A stretch of 64,000 nt of DNA from a beta proteobacterium KB13 (GTDB lineage Bacteria; Pseudomonadota; Gammaproteobacteria; Burkholderiales; Methylophilaceae), in NCBI GenBank assembly GCA_000156155.1, contig DS995299.1, positions 85,077 through 149,076 of the forward strand, read 5' to 3'. Both the position numbers and the translations under genes were made by a program. The notes under the pieces were generated by a model. The model saw only the letters and a program-made list of their open reading frames with translations. It did no database searches and was not told the DNA's origin. Below are positions 29,689-38,953 of the stretch, one piece after another (within the stretch, counting starts at the first letter, position 1; each line of letters starts with the position of its first letter).

Positions 29689-30327
29689 ATGTCAACATTA
29701 AGAATCAATGAGATTTTTTATTCGATTCAGGGTGAGTCGTCCCGAATTGGAAAGCCGACGGTCTTTGTTAGATTGACGGGTTGTCCCATGAGGTGCACCT
29801 ATTGTGATACGGCGTACGCATTTCATGAGGGTCAACAACAAGAAATTGAAGAAATAATTCAAGAAATAAAACAGTTTGATACCAATTATGTGACTGTTAC
29901 TGGCGGCGAACCATTGGCGCAAAAAAACTGTATAGACTTAATGAACCAATTGTGTGAATTAGGATATCAAGTTTCGTTAGAGACAGGAGGGGCTTTAGAT
30001 ATCAAAGATGTTCACGCAAAAGTTAAAATTATCTTGGATGTAAAAACTCCTAAATCTAATGAAGATAAAAATAATTTTTGGCCAAATTTAGAAAATATTA
30101 GAACGAATGATGAAATTAAATTTGTAATTCAAGATTATGAGGATTTTTCTTGGTCGATGGACATCATTAAAAAATATCAGCTCAATCAAGGCCAGATTCT
30201 TTTTTCCCCAGTATATAAAGTTCTGGCAAATGAACAATTAGCAGGGTGGATATTAAAGCATCAACTGAATGTGAGGCTTCAGGTTCAACTCCATAAAATA
30301 TTATGGGGAGATAAAAAAGGTGTCTAA
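29689..30327 (+). CDS. queE: 7-carboxy-7-deazaguanine synthase
   Basis: Radical-SAM enzyme making 7-carboxy-7-deazaguanine in preQ0/queuosine synthesis. The CxxxCxxC cluster motif is GCPMRCTYCDTAY, preceded by EIFYSIQGESSRIGKPTVFVR. TVTGGEPLAQ and LETGG follow. The 212 residues match the family. It overlaps queC by eight bases. Confidence 0.96.
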   Translation: MSTLRINEIFYSIQGESSRIGKPTVFVRLTGCPMRCTYCDTAYAFHEGQQQEIEEIIQEIKQFDTNYVTVTGGEPLAQKNCIDLMNQLCELGYQVSLETGGALDIKDVHAKVKIILDVKTPKSNEDKNNFWPNLENIRTNDEIKFVIQDYEDFSWSMDIIKKYQLNQGQILFSPVYKVLANEQLAGWILKHQLNVRLQVQLHKILWGDKKGV

Positions 30328-31003
30328 AAAAGCCATTGTATTATTATCAGGCGGGCTGGATTCGCTTACAACACTAGCCATTGCGCAAAATGATGGATTT
30401 GATTGCTATGCATTACATGTGATTTATGGTCAACGGCATTCCTCTGAAACAAAGGCCGCAAGAAATATTGCAAAAAAATACAATCTTGCTGAGTTTCGTG
30501 AAATTAATGTGGATATGAGTTGGTTAAAATCCTCGGCTTTAACTAACCATGATATGACTATTCCAGAAGAAAGATCTGAGGGCATTCCAGTGACTTATGT
30601 TCCAGCGAGAAATACCATTATGATGTCATTTGCCGCAGCTTGGGCTGAATCTTTGGCAATAAGTCATTTATTTCTGGGGGTCAATGCAGTTGATTACTCA
30701 GGCTACCCTGATTGTCGGCCAGAATTCATAGATGCTTTCAAAAAAATGGTCAATCTTGGTACTAAGGCAGCCATAGAAGGCACCCCATTCAATATCCATA
30801 CCCCTCTCATTGGATTAACAAAAGATGAAATAATTACAAAAGGCTGTAATTTAGGCGTTGATTATTCAATGAGTATTTCATGTTATCAGGCCGATCAAAA
30901 CGGTAATGCATGTGGTAGATGTGATTCTTGTTACCTTAGAAGGCAGGGATTTGAAAAAGCAGGCATTAAAGATCCAACACCCTATCAAAATGTCGATAAC
31001 TAA
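30320..31003 (+). CDS. queC: 7-cyano-7-deazaguanine synthase
   Basis: ATP-dependent enzyme converting CDG to preQ0. The PP-loop is VLLSGGLDSLT near the N-terminus. VPARNTIM and the C-terminal zinc-binding Cys set (SCYQADQNGNACGRCDSCYLRRQGF) are present. The start is GTG at 30320 inside the end of queE. The 227 residues are normal. Confidence 0.97.
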   Translation: MSKKAIVLLSGGLDSLTTLAIAQNDGFDCYALHVIYGQRHSSETKAARNIAKKYNLAEFREINVDMSWLKSSALTNHDMTIPEERSEGIPVTYVPARNTIMMSFAAAWAESLAISHLFLGVNAVDYSGYPDCRPEFIDAFKKMVNLGTKAAIEGTPFNIHTPLIGLTKDEIITKGCNLGVDYSMSISCYQADQNGNACGRCDSCYLRRQGFEKAGIKDPTPYQNVDN

Positions 31004-31016
31004 TTTTCAAGAAAAC

Positions 31017-31046
31017 TTGCCAAAACAACAAAAAATAGCGTAAAAT
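31017..31046 (+). promoter_or_regulatory. Sigma-70 promoter of the rpsP operon
   Basis: TTGCCA (31017-31022), an 18-bp spacer and TAAAAT (31041-31046) lie in the gap between queC and rpsP, about 39 bp before the rpsP start. Spacing and both boxes fit sigma-70. Confidence 0.7.
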
Positions 31047-31084
31047 CCCACCCTTTTCTGTATAAAATTTTTTAGAGATTATTT

Positions 31085-31561
31085 ATGGTTATTATTAGAT
31101 TATCAAGAAGCGGTTCAAAGAAGAAACCTTATTACAACGTAGTGGTTCAAGATTCACGCAAACGAAGAGATGGTCGTTTTATTGAGCGTGTTGGTTTCTA
31201 CAATCCAATGGCGCAATCTGGAGCTGAAAGCCTAAGGCTTGATCAAGAAAGAATTGCTTATTGGAAAGATAATGGCGCTCAAATTTCAGAGACAATGTCT
31301 AGAATTATTAAGTTGCAAGCAAAAGGCCCGGCTGGTCTTGAAGCAATGAAACAAAAAGATTTGAAAAAGGCTGAAGCAAAAAAAGCGAAAAAAGAAGCTG
31401 AAAAAGCTGCAGCTGCAGAGCCTGTGACTGAGGAAGCTGCTCCTGCTGAGGAAGCTGCTCCTGCTGAGGAAGCTGCTCCTGCTGAGGAAGCTGCTCCTGC
31501 TGAGGAAGCTGCTCCTGCTGAGGAAGCTGCTCCTGCTGAGGAAGCGCCTAAAGAAGAATAA
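31085..31561 (+). CDS. rpsP: 30S ribosomal protein S16 with long repeat-encoded tail
   Basis: The first ~85 residues are a normal S16 ([34 protein letters not shown]). A Lys/Ala-rich stretch and then six exact copies of EEAAPA follow, so the protein is 158 residues instead of the usual 80-90. The tail is encoded by an 18-bp perfect tandem repeat (31430-31537). S16 is an early-assembling small-subunit protein, and the tail would extend from the ribosome surface. It is the first gene of rpsP-rimM-trmD-rplS. Confidence 0.96.
   Translation: MVIIRLSRSGSKKKPYYNVVVQDSRKRRDGRFIERVGFYNPMAQSGAESLRLDQERIAYWKDNGAQISETMSRIIKLQAKGPAGLEAMKQKDLKKAEAKKAKKEAEKAAAAEPVTEEAAPAEEAAPAEEAAPAEEAAPAEEAAPAEEAAPAEEAPKEE
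31430..31537 (+). repeat. 18-bp perfect tandem repeat in rpsP (6 copies)
   Basis: Unit GAGGAAGCTGCTCCTGCT repeated six times without a mismatch, encoding EEAAPA. Because 18 is a multiple of three, gain or loss of units keeps the frame. Confidence 0.97.
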
Positions 31562-32062
31562 TTGTTGGAAAACCTAGTCATCATAGGAAAAATTATTTCT
31601 GCCTATGGGATTAAAGGTTGGGTAAAGATAAGACCATTTACCGAAACAGCTAAAAATTTTATACAGTACAAAACACAGTTTTTATCAAGAAATCAAAAAG
31701 ATTGGAACCGTGTTGAAATTAAAGAAATAAAGATTCAAGGTCAGGATGTCATAGCTGATATTGGATTAACTGATCGAGACCAATCCATCTCGCATAAAGG
31801 ATATTTCTTAGCAATTGCAAGGGATCAGCTCCCCCAGTTGCCTGAAGATGAGTTTTATTGGGATGATCTGATAGGTTTAAAAGTGATTGATGTTGACCGT
31901 GAAGATTTGGGTAAAGTGGTTGGTTTAATTGAAACTGGCGCCAATGATGTGTTGGTAGTTTCAGGAGATAGAGAAAGACTAATCCCCTATATTCCACAAG
32001 TAATTAAAAAAGTGGATACTCATAATCAGCTCATAGAGGTTGACTGGGATAAGGAATTTTAA
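31562..32062 (+). CDS. rimM: 16S rRNA processing protein RimM
   Basis: Assembly factor for the 30S head that binds S19. The N-terminal domain starts VIIGKIISAYGIKGWVKIRPFTE. The PRC-barrel part contains FYWDDLIGLKVID, GLIETGANDVLVV and LIPYIPQVIKKVD. The 166 residues are normal. A TTG (31562 or 31565) is the start, one base after the rpsP stop. The stop overlaps the trmD start. Confidence 0.95.
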   Translation: MLENLVIIGKIISAYGIKGWVKIRPFTETAKNFIQYKTQFLSRNQKDWNRVEIKEIKIQGQDVIADIGLTDRDQSISHKGYFLAIARDQLPQLPEDEFYWDDLIGLKVIDVDREDLGKVVGLIETGANDVLVVSGDRERLIPYIPQVIKKVDTHNQLIEVDWDKEF

Positions 32063-32835
32063 TGATTACATTTGATGTCATTTCAATAATGCCTCAAATG
32101 TTTGAAGTAATTAAATCTGACGGTGTGGTCAGTAGAGCATTGAAAGATTTCAAGGTTAATTTAAATCTGTGGAATCCTCGTGATTATGTAAATGATGTTC
32201 ATCACACTATTGATGACCGACCTTATGGTGGCGGACCAGGAATGGTAATGATGATTGAGCCTCTTGTGAAAACCATAAGAGACATCAAAAAAAATCATGA
32301 GAATAAGAAAGTACATAACTCTAAAGTGATATATTTGAGCCCCAAAGGAAAGAGGCTTGATCAGAAAAAACTAATTGAGTTATCAAAGATAGATAATATG
32401 ATTTTAATCTCGGGTCGATACGAGGGTATAGATCAAAGAGTGATAGATCATTATGTGGATGAAGAAATCTCTATTGGAGATTTTGTGACGACAGGTGGAG
32501 AATTACCGGCTATGGTTTTAATTGATTCGTTATCCAGGCTAATTCCTGGAGTGTTAAATAACAATGAATCTTTTGAGGATGATTCTTTCTATAAAGGACT
32601 TCTCGATCATGTTCAGTACACTCGACCTGAAGTTTTTGAGAATTTAAAGGTACCAGATGTATTATTATCTGGAGATCATAATCTGATATCAAGGTGGCGA
32701 AAAAAAACCGCTTTGTTAGAAACTTTTAAAAAAAGACCTGACTTAATAGATGTTCAGGAATTAACAATAGAAGAATCTGGGCTGCTTCAGGAAGCGTTAA
32801 GTGAGCAGGAACAAGATTTGAAAAAGAGGAAATAG
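32062..32835 (+). CDS. trmD: tRNA (guanine-37-N1)-methyltransferase
   Basis: SPOUT methyltransferase making m1G37, which prevents +1 frameshifting. [41 protein letters not shown] and the trefoil-knot [19 protein letters not shown] are diagnostic. The 257 residues are typical. It overlaps rimM by one base, with rplS two bases later. Confidence 0.98.
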   Translation: MITFDVISIMPQMFEVIKSDGVVSRALKDFKVNLNLWNPRDYVNDVHHTIDDRPYGGGPGMVMMIEPLVKTIRDIKKNHENKKVHNSKVIYLSPKGKRLDQKKLIELSKIDNMILISGRYEGIDQRVIDHYVDEEISIGDFVTTGGELPAMVLIDSLSRLIPGVLNNNESFEDDSFYKGLLDHVQYTRPEVFENLKVPDVLLSGDHNLISRWRKKTALLETFKKRPDLIDVQELTIEESGLLQEALSEQEQDLKKRK

Positions 32836-32837
32836 AT

Positions 32838-33383
32838 ATGACAAACATTATTCAAACTATCGAAAAAGAAGAAATTGCTCGTCTTGGCAAAAAAATTCCT
32901 AAATTTGCTCCTGGTGATACCGTTGCTGTTGGTGTAAACGTTGTTGAGGGAGACCGAAAAAGAGTACAGGTTTTTGAGGGTGTTGTAATTGCCAGAAAAA
33001 ATAGAGGGCTTAACTCATCTTTTATTGTTAGAAAAATTTCATCTGGAGAGGGTGTTGAGAGAACATTCCAACTTCACTCCCCATTAATCGATTCAATCGA
33101 AGTCAAACGACGTGGTAACGTGCGTCGTGCAAAACTTTTCTATTTAAGAGAACGTTCTGGTAAGTCTGCGCGTATTAAAGAAAGATTAAAAGCACGTGAA
33201 TCGGATTCACAATTTGAAGCAATTCCTGAAGTAGAACTGGCTGAAGCACCAGCTCAAGATGCAGCTCCGGCTGAAGCACCAGCTCAAGATGCAGCTCCGG
33301 CTGAAGCACCAGCTCAAGATGCAGCTCCGGCTGAAGCACCAGCTCAAGATGCAGCTCCGGCTGAAGATAAGAAAGATGCTTAA
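32838..33383 (+). CDS. rplS: 50S ribosomal protein L19 with repeat-encoded tail
   Basis: The first ~115 residues are a normal L19 ([57 protein letters not shown]), located at the 30S-50S interface. After that the protein continues to 181 residues with four identical ten-residue units rich in Ala, Pro, Glu and Asp ([10 protein letters not shown]), encoded by a perfect 30-bp tandem repeat. This is the last gene of the operon, followed by a strong terminator. Confidence 0.97.
   Translation: MTNIIQTIEKEEIARLGKKIPKFAPGDTVAVGVNVVEGDRKRVQVFEGVVIARKNRGLNSSFIVRKISSGEGVERTFQLHSPLIDSIEVKRRGNVRRAKLFYLRERSGKSARIKERLKARESDSQFEAIPEVELAEAPAQDAAPAEAPAQDAAPAEAPAQDAAPAEAPAQDAAPAEDKKDA
33241..33360 (+). repeat. 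30-bp perfect tandem repeat in rplS (4 copies)
   Basis: Four identical 30-bp units with no mismatch, each encoding ten residues of [10 protein letters not shown]. Unit length keeps the reading frame if copy number changes. Confidence 0.97.
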
Positions 33384-33404
33384 TTAAATTCTTAAAACAA
33401 AATG

Positions 33405-33430
33405 AAAAGCCCCTACTAGGGGCTTTTTTT
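33405..33430 (+). terminator. Intrinsic terminator after rplS
   Basis: AGCCCCT-ACT-AGGGGCT stem (33408-33424) followed by a T run; it ends the rpsP operon. Confidence 0.92.
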
Positions 33431-33451
33431 ATGCCATAATAAATTTCAATT

Positions 33452-34348
33452 ATGAATGAAGCATCTAAAGAATTACCTTTAATTGTTGATCAATTTATAA
33501 ATAGCTTATGGTTAGAGGATGGCTTATCAAAAAATACATTAGATAGCTATCGTTATGATTTAAAGCAACTAGCCATCTGGTATTCTAATCGCGACATTGC
33601 TCATATTACAAAAAGTGAAATTCAAGAATATTTGGCTTATCGTTTTCCATTGTCAAAATCACGGAGTATCGCACGTCTATTGGCTTGTTTACGGAGGTTT
33701 TATAGATATTTGGTAAGAGAAAATATTATTCATGAGGATCCTACATTAATGATTGAGGCTCCTAAACCTTCAAAAGCACTCCCAAAAAGTTTAAATGAAA
33801 ATGAGGTTGAGAAGCTTCTCAATGCACCTAATATATCTGATGACCAGGGTTTACGAGATCGAGCCATGTTGGAATTATTGTATGCATGTGGCTTAAGAGT
33901 CAGTGAATTAATCACCATTATGGTCACTGAAGTTTCTTTAAATGATGGCGTGATCAGAATAACAGGCAAAGGGGATAAAACTAGACTAGTTCCGATGGGC
34001 GAGGAGGCTTCTCACTGGATTGAGCAATACCTTAAATCTTCGCGAGATAATCTTTTAAAAGAGAAAAAATCAAAGTACCTTTTTGTAACTTTGAGAGGTG
34101 CTGCTATGACTCGTCAAGCCTTTTGGTATTTAATTAAAAGGTATGCAGTTGCATCAGGGATAAAGCATGCAATTTCTCCACACGTGTTAAGGCATGCCTT
34201 TGCCACACATTTGTTGAATCATGGCGCAGATTTGAGAGTAGTACAAATGTTGTTAGGCCATAGCGATATATCGACTACGCAAATATATACTCATGTGGCC
34301 CGCGAGAGATTGAAAGATTTACATCAAAAACATCACCCAAGAGGTTAA
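33452..34348 (+). CDS. xerD: Site-specific tyrosine recombinase XerD
   Basis: Resolves chromosome dimers at dif with XerC. It has an N-terminal SAM-like core-binding domain (about 10-95) and a C-terminal catalytic domain. The catalytic residues are visible: Arg in ACGLRVSELI, Lys in GKGDKTRLVP, His/Arg in HVLRHAFATHLL, His in GHSDISTTQIYTHV with the nucleophilic Tyr. The 298 residues and the ending HHPRG favour XerD over XerC. Confidence 0.93.
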   Translation: MNEASKELPLIVDQFINSLWLEDGLSKNTLDSYRYDLKQLAIWYSNRDIAHITKSEIQEYLAYRFPLSKSRSIARLLACLRRFYRYLVRENIIHEDPTLMIEAPKPSKALPKSLNENEVEKLLNAPNISDDQGLRDRAMLELLYACGLRVSELITIMVTEVSLNDGVIRITGKGDKTRLVPMGEEASHWIEQYLKSSRDNLLKEKKSKYLFVTLRGAAMTRQAFWYLIKRYAVASGIKHAISPHVLRHAFATHLLNHGADLRVVQMLLGHSDISTTQIYTHVARERLKDLHQKHHPRG

Positions 34349-34698
34349 ATCGATCGATTAAGAATGATACCAACGAAATCAGCATCTGGAATTATTTTTT
34401 TCTTTGATATTTTCAAGGTAAGAGACTGGGCAGGAAAGTTTTGAAGAATTTGAGATGCTATTTTTTCTCCAAAACTTTCAAGTAAGATATCTTTATTTTC
34501 ATCAGCCAGTGATTTAATTAATTCAATTACAGAGCTATAGTCAATAGTGCCTTCTAAATTATCCGAATTGAAGGCATCATTTTTTTTAAGAATAATATTC
34601 AAATCAATGTAAAGATTTTGTGGAATAGCTCTTTCCCAATCTGGTACTCCAATAATAATCGGAACAACAAAATTGGATATGAAAATTTGATTATTCAT
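34345..34698 (-). CDS. folB: Dihydroneopterin aldolase
   Basis: Folate biosynthesis enzyme cleaving 7,8-dihydroneopterin. 117 residues with IFISNFVVPIIIGVPDWERAIPQNLYIDLNI, TIDYSSVIELIKSLAD and LLESFGEKIASQIL match the family, including the Glu in the substrate pocket. It converges on xerD with a four-base overlap and is divergent from plsY. Confidence 0.93.
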   Translation of the reverse strand: MNNQIFISNFVVPIIIGVPDWERAIPQNLYIDLNIILKKNDAFNSDNLEGTIDYSSVIELIKSLADENKDILLESFGEKIASQILQNFPAQSLTLKISKKKIIPDADFVGIILNRSI

Positions 34699-34726
34699 CT
34701 GAATAGCAATCCCTTATAATTTAAAT

Positions 34727-35311
34727 ATGATTAATTTTATCTGCATTATTTTAGCTTATTTTATAGGATCCATTTCGTTTGGAATTTTATTAAGCAAGAT
34801 TTTTAAAATTCAAGATCCACGAAGTTTTGGCTCAAAAAATCCAGGAGCGACTAATGTCATGAGGTCGGGAAAAAAATTAGCTGCACTATTAACACTTCTG
34901 GGTGACATGCTCAAAGGGACAATTGTTGTTTTGATAGCAGAATTTTATTTAAATCTTAATTATGAACAAGTGCTACTTATTGCAGCGGCAGTTTTTTTAG
35001 GACATCTGTTTCCTGTCTACCATCAATTTAAAGGTGGTAAAGGGGTTGCTACCGCCTTGGGAGTCTTATTAGCAATTGATATTCATGTTGCAATCTTAGT
35101 GCTAATCATTTGGCTAGTTATTTTTTTGGTAAGTCGCATTTCCTCTTTGTCTGCCATCACTGCAGCATTATGTTTACCTTTGATGGCGTTTTTCATGAAT
35201 GTTGATCAGAGTTTTTTATGGCTTAGTCTCTTTTTAAGTGTCTTATTAATTTACCGTCATAAAGAAAACATTAAAAATTTAATTGAAAAAAAAGAATCCA
35301 ATTTTAAATAG
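34727..35311 (+). CDS. plsY: Acyl-phosphate:glycerol-3-phosphate acyltransferase
   Basis: Integral inner-membrane enzyme starting phospholipid synthesis with acyl-phosphate donor. The three conserved loop motifs are seen: GSISFGILLSKI, GSKNPGATNVMR and HLFPVYHQFKGGKGVATALG. The 194 residues contain about five to six membrane helices. Its pairing with folB and tsaD is common in proteobacteria. Confidence 0.96.
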   Translation: MINFICIILAYFIGSISFGILLSKIFKIQDPRSFGSKNPGATNVMRSGKKLAALLTLLGDMLKGTIVVLIAEFYLNLNYEQVLLIAAAVFLGHLFPVYHQFKGGKGVATALGVLLAIDIHVAILVLIIWLVIFLVSRISSLSAITAALCLPLMAFFMNVDQSFLWLSLFLSVLLIYRHKENIKNLIEKKESNFK

Positions 35312-35316
35312 GAAGA

Positions 35317-36321
35317 TTAAATTTCTGTAAGTTTCCATTTGGGTTTGACAGAAAATTCATAATTTTTGTTAATCGAAAGTTGATGCCTAAAAAATCCGGC
35401 AATAGCAATCATGGCCCCATTGTCAGTACAAAATTCCAGACTGGGGAAAAATAATTGAAAACTATGTTCTTCAGCAAGTGATTTTAACTTGTCTCGCAAT
35501 TGTCTATTAGCCCCTACTCCGCCAGAAACAACTAAGCAACTCAAATTTTTTTCTTTAAGCGCTTTTAAACATTTCGTGGTGAGGACATCTGTGATGGACT
35601 CTTGGAATGCATAAGCAATATTCGCTTTTTTTGCATCATCCAAAGGCTGTTCTTTTTTGACCAGATTAAGCACTGCCGTTTTTAATCCACTAAAACTAAA
35701 ATTGAGATCATCACTGCTAATCAATGGCTTTGGCAGTGAATAAAACGAAGAACCGGAAGTGGCTAGTTTTGATAATGCTGCGCCACCAGGGTATCCAAGG
35801 CCTAGGAGTTGGGCACTTTTGTCAAAGGCTTCCCCAGCTGCATCATCAAGCGTATCTCCAATAATCTCATAATTACCCAGTTCTCTCACGTGAATGAGTT
35901 GTGAATGCCCTCCCGAGACAAGCAATGCTAAAAAAGGAAATTCAGGTTGATTATTTTCTAAAAAGGGAGATAAAAGGTGTCCTTCAAGGTGATGAATAGG
36001 GATTGTTGGAATGGCTAAACTCATAGCCAAACTTTCTGCGACGCTGGCTCCTACTAAAAGAGCTCCTGAAAGCCCGGGACCTTTGGTATAAGCAATGGCA
36101 TTAAGATCGGTAACGTCTTTGTTAGTTTTTTTGAATAATTCATCTAACAAAGGGAGTATGAATCGAATGTGATCGCGTGATGCTAGCTCTGGGACCACTC
36201 CACCGTATAAACGATGCAAATCAACTTGAGAATTTAAAACATGTCCGATTAGACCTGATTCTGAGTCATAAAGGGCCAAACCCGTTTCATCACAAGAAGA
36301 CTCAATACCTAAGATTAACAT
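35317..36321 (-). CDS. tsaD: tRNA threonylcarbamoyladenosine transferase subunit TsaD
   Basis: Transfers threonylcarbamoyl to A37 of ANN-decoding tRNAs. It has an ASKHA fold starting LILGIESSCDETGLALYD. The metal-binding motif is IPIHHLEGHL; LLVSGGHSQL and VVSGGVGANRQLR follow, and the final DNGAMIAIAG carries the last metal Asp. The 334 residues are normal. It is divergent from rpsU, another conserved arrangement. Confidence 0.97.
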   Translation of the reverse strand: MLILGIESSCDETGLALYDSESGLIGHVLNSQVDLHRLYGGVVPELASRDHIRFILPLLDELFKKTNKDVTDLNAIAYTKGPGLSGALLVGASVAESLAMSLAIPTIPIHHLEGHLLSPFLENNQPEFPFLALLVSGGHSQLIHVRELGNYEIIGDTLDDAAGEAFDKSAQLLGLGYPGGAALSKLATSGSSFYSLPKPLISSDDLNFSFSGLKTAVLNLVKKEQPLDDAKKANIAYAFQESITDVLTTKCLKALKEKNLSCLVVSGGVGANRQLRDKLKSLAEEHSFQLFFPSLEFCTDNGAMIAIAGFFRHQLSINKNYEFSVKPKWKLTEI

Positions 36322-36336
36322 TTTGACAATTTATTG

Positions 36337-36365
36337 TTGAAAAAAAATGATATTAGCATTAAAAT
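36337..36365 (+). promoter_or_regulatory. Sigma-70 promoter of rpsU
   Basis: TTGAAA (36337-36342), a 17-bp spacer and TAAAAT (36360-36365) lie 38 bp before the rpsU start. A perfect TTGACA at 36323 has no good partner box at the right spacing. Confidence 0.72.
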
Positions 36366-36403
36366 AGCGGACCTTAAACGAACTATTAATAAAATAATTA
36401 TTT

Positions 36404-36616
36404 ATGACAACTATTAAAGTAAAAGAGAACGAACCATTTGACGTTGCATTAAGAAGATTTAAGCGTCTTGTTGAAAAAACAGGTCTTATGAATGATCTTC
36501 GTGCTAAAGAATTTTACGAAAAACCTACATGGGAGCGTAAAAGAAAAGCAGCGGCTGCGGTAAAAAGACAATATAGACGTCTTCGCAACCAAATGTTACC
36601 TCCAAAAATGTACTAA
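36404..36616 (+). CDS. rpsU: 30S ribosomal protein S21
   Basis: 70-residue basic protein with [20 protein letters not shown], a full match to S21, which helps mRNA binding during initiation. It is the first gene of the macromolecular-synthesis operon rpsU-yqeY-dnaG-rpoD, with a promoter at 36337-36365. Confidence 0.97.
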   Translation: MTTIKVKENEPFDVALRRFKRLVEKTGLMNDLRAKEFYEKPTWERKRKAAAAVKRQYRRLRNQMLPPKMY

Positions 36617-36626
36617 ACCCTCCGAG

Positions 36627-37070
36627 ATGTCGATCCGACAATTAATCTCAGATGATATGAAAACCTTCATGCGAGCCAAAGATACGGCTCGACTTGGAGC
36701 TATTCGCCTTCTTCAGGCCTCTATCAAACAAAAAGAAGTTGACGAGAGAATTGAATTAAATGATGACCAAATTCTAACTGTCATCCAAAAAATGCTTAAA
36801 CAAAGAAAAGATTCAATCGAAGCTTATCAAGAAGCGAATAGACAAGATTTGATTGATCAAGAACAATTAGAGATTGAAGTACTAACCAAATACATGCCAG
36901 AACCATTATCGGATGAAGAGATAAATCAATTCATTGAAGAAGCAATAGCGGCAACTGGAGCTGCTGATATGAAAGATATGGGTAAAGTTGTGGGTGTACT
37001 CAAATCAAAAGTAGCTGGCCGTGCCGATATGGGTGAAGTATCAAAATTAGTCAGACAAAAACTCTCATAA
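36627..37070 (+). CDS. yqeY: GatB/YqeY domain protein
   Basis: 147-residue protein resembling the tRNA-binding tail of GatB: KTFMRAKDTARLGAIRLLQASIKQKEVDER and KYMPEPLSDEEINQFIEEAI. Molecular role is not firmly established, possibly tRNA related. It sits between rpsU and dnaG as in many betaproteobacteria. Confidence 0.92.
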   Translation: MSIRQLISDDMKTFMRAKDTARLGAIRLLQASIKQKEVDERIELNDDQILTVIQKMLKQRKDSIEAYQEANRQDLIDQEQLEIEVLTKYMPEPLSDEEINQFIEEAIAATGAADMKDMGKVVGVLKSKVAGRADMGEVSKLVRQKLS

Positions 37071-37112
37071 ATCACTTATAAAAATTGAAATAATTTCAGT
37101 TATCATTATGTG

Positions 37113-38849
37113 ATGATCCCGGAGTCCTTTATTCAAGAAATCTTAAATCGAATTGACGTTGTCGATGTTGTTGATCAAAGAGTAAAACTAAAAAAAGCTG
37201 GCGCAAACTATGTTGCATGTTGCCCCTTTCATCAAGAAAAATCTCCCTCTTTCACAGTAAGCCCCTCCAAGCAGTTTTATCATTGCTTCGGATGTGGCGC
37301 CCATGGATCGGCCATTAGTTTTTTGATGGAGTATGACGGATTAACATTTATTGAATCTGTTCAATCAATTGCAAATCAGCTTGGGTTAGCCGTGCCAAAT
37401 GATCAATCTAATGTAAAGAAAGATAAAGCAGATGAGTTTAAGTTAGAAGAAATTCTAAAGAGAGCTAATCAACATTTTAAAAAAAATCTGCGCTCTTCAG
37501 AATTAGCAATTAATTATTTAAAAAAAAGAGGATTAACTGGAACTGTTGCCCGTGAATTTCAGATTGGATATGCGAGTGATGATTGGCAAGGATTGAAAAA
37601 AGAATTTGAAAACTATGAAGAGCCAAAATTACAAACTGCTGGATTAGTACAAAAAAACGATTCTGGGAAAATATATGATCGATTTAGAAATAGAATTATC
37701 TTTCCAATTATCAATGCTAAAGACAATATTATTGGATTTGGTGGCAGGGTAATAAATAAGGAAGATCAACCCAAATATTACAATTCACCAGAAACTCCAT
37801 TATTCAAAAAAAGTTACGAAGTATATGGTCTCCCTCAAGCTAAAAAAGGGATTCGAGAAGATAATAATATTTTGATTGTAGAAGGATATATGGATGTCAT
37901 ATCTTTATATCAACATGGCATTGAAAATGCAGTTGCAACTTTAGGAACAGCAACAACCATTTATCATTTAAAAAAATTAATTCGCTACTCAAAAAAAATT
38001 ACTTTTTGTTTTGATGGAGATCATGCCGGAAAAGAGGCTGCTTGGAAGGCACTAAATACTGCTGTTGAAATTTTAGAGGATGATTACGAATTTTATTTCT
38101 TATTTTTACCCGAAGGTGAAGATCCAGATACATTCATAACAAAAAACTCAATTCAAGATTTCAAAAAATACATCGATCATGCGACTCCCTTAACTGAATT
38201 CATTGTTAAAAGATTAACTGAAAAGAATGATCTAACTAGCCAGGAAAATAAGATTAAATTTATAAATAATTTTGAGCCAATTTATAAAAAAATAAATTCT
38301 AATAAATATAAAATATTTCTCATTAAAAGAATTGCAGACTTAATTCACTTTTCACAGAGAGAAATTGAAAAGATGATGAGGATTGAGTCCGCTGAAAATT
38401 ATTCTTCTTCACAACAAATCAAATATTCGCCATCGACGAGGAATTCATTAACAGCGAAGCGTAAATATATTCTTATATTAGTCATGAAACCAGAGTTATT
38501 TAATAGTGATGATGAAGTATTTTTTCAGAGTAATTTAATTGAGGATGAACTGTTTAATAAAATTAAAAAATTATTGGAAGAGAATGATTCAAACATTAAA
38601 AATACAGCTAGCTTACTTCATTCTTTAGTAAATAAAGTTGATGAAAATATATTGAATGAATTACAAAAACAGATGATGGATTATTCTGAAAATATTGATT
38701 TGCTTGAAGAGTTTAAGGGTATTCAAAATTCTTTTAGTCATCAATTAAATAAGACTCAACAATCTCAGCAATTTGCAGCACTTAAAAATAAAAAATTAAG
38801 TGAATTAAGTGATGAGGAAAAAGAATTTCTGAAAAATTATAAGAAATAA
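37113..38849 (+). CDS. dnaG: DNA primase
   Basis: Synthesises RNA primers at the replication fork. The N-terminal CHC2 zinc motif is CCPFHQEKSPSFTVSP...FYHCFGCG (about residues 39-64). The Toprim catalytic core includes IVEGYMDVISLYQHGI and the metal-binding CFDGDHAGKEAAWKAL. The C-terminal helicase-binding domain is divergent. ATG 37113 is preferred to the adjacent GTG 37110, because the protein then starts MIPESFIQEIL as in other DnaG. The 578 residues are normal. Confidence 0.96.
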   Translation: MIPESFIQEILNRIDVVDVVDQRVKLKKAGANYVACCPFHQEKSPSFTVSPSKQFYHCFGCGAHGSAISFLMEYDGLTFIESVQSIANQLGLAVPNDQSNVKKDKADEFKLEEILKRANQHFKKNLRSSELAINYLKKRGLTGTVAREFQIGYASDDWQGLKKEFENYEEPKLQTAGLVQKNDSGKIYDRFRNRIIFPIINAKDNIIGFGGRVINKEDQPKYYNSPETPLFKKSYEVYGLPQAKKGIREDNNILIVEGYMDVISLYQHGIENAVATLGTATTIYHLKKLIRYSKKITFCFDGDHAGKEAAWKALNTAVEILEDDYEFYFLFLPEGEDPDTFITKNSIQDFKKYIDHATPLTEFIVKRLTEKNDLTSQENKIKFINNFEPIYKKINSNKYKIFLIKRIADLIHFSQREIEKMMRIESAENYSSSQQIKYSPSTRNSLTAKRKYILILVMKPELFNSDDEVFFQSNLIEDELFNKIKKLLEENDSNIKNTASLLHSLVNKVDENILNELQKQMMDYSENIDLLEEFKGIQNSFSHQLNKTQQSQQFAALKNKKLSELSDEEKEFLKNYKK

Positions 38850-38953
38850 TTACATTTAAAAATCAAACCAAGTTATACCAAATATATTGATGAAAAAGAG
38901 TGAATTTGTTATCATGTCGGGTCGTTCTGTTAATTAATTTAAGGCGTTCACGC

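Noticed and set aside
31279..31584. Minus-strand reading frame rich in Ser-Ser-Ala-Gly-Ala-Ala through the rpsP repeat
   Set aside because: It is the antisense shadow of the 18-bp repeat and has no ribosome-binding site.
36323..36328. Perfect TTGACA as the rpsU -35 box
   Set aside because: No acceptable -10 lies 16-18 bp downstream; TTGAAA-N17-TAAAAT just after it is better.
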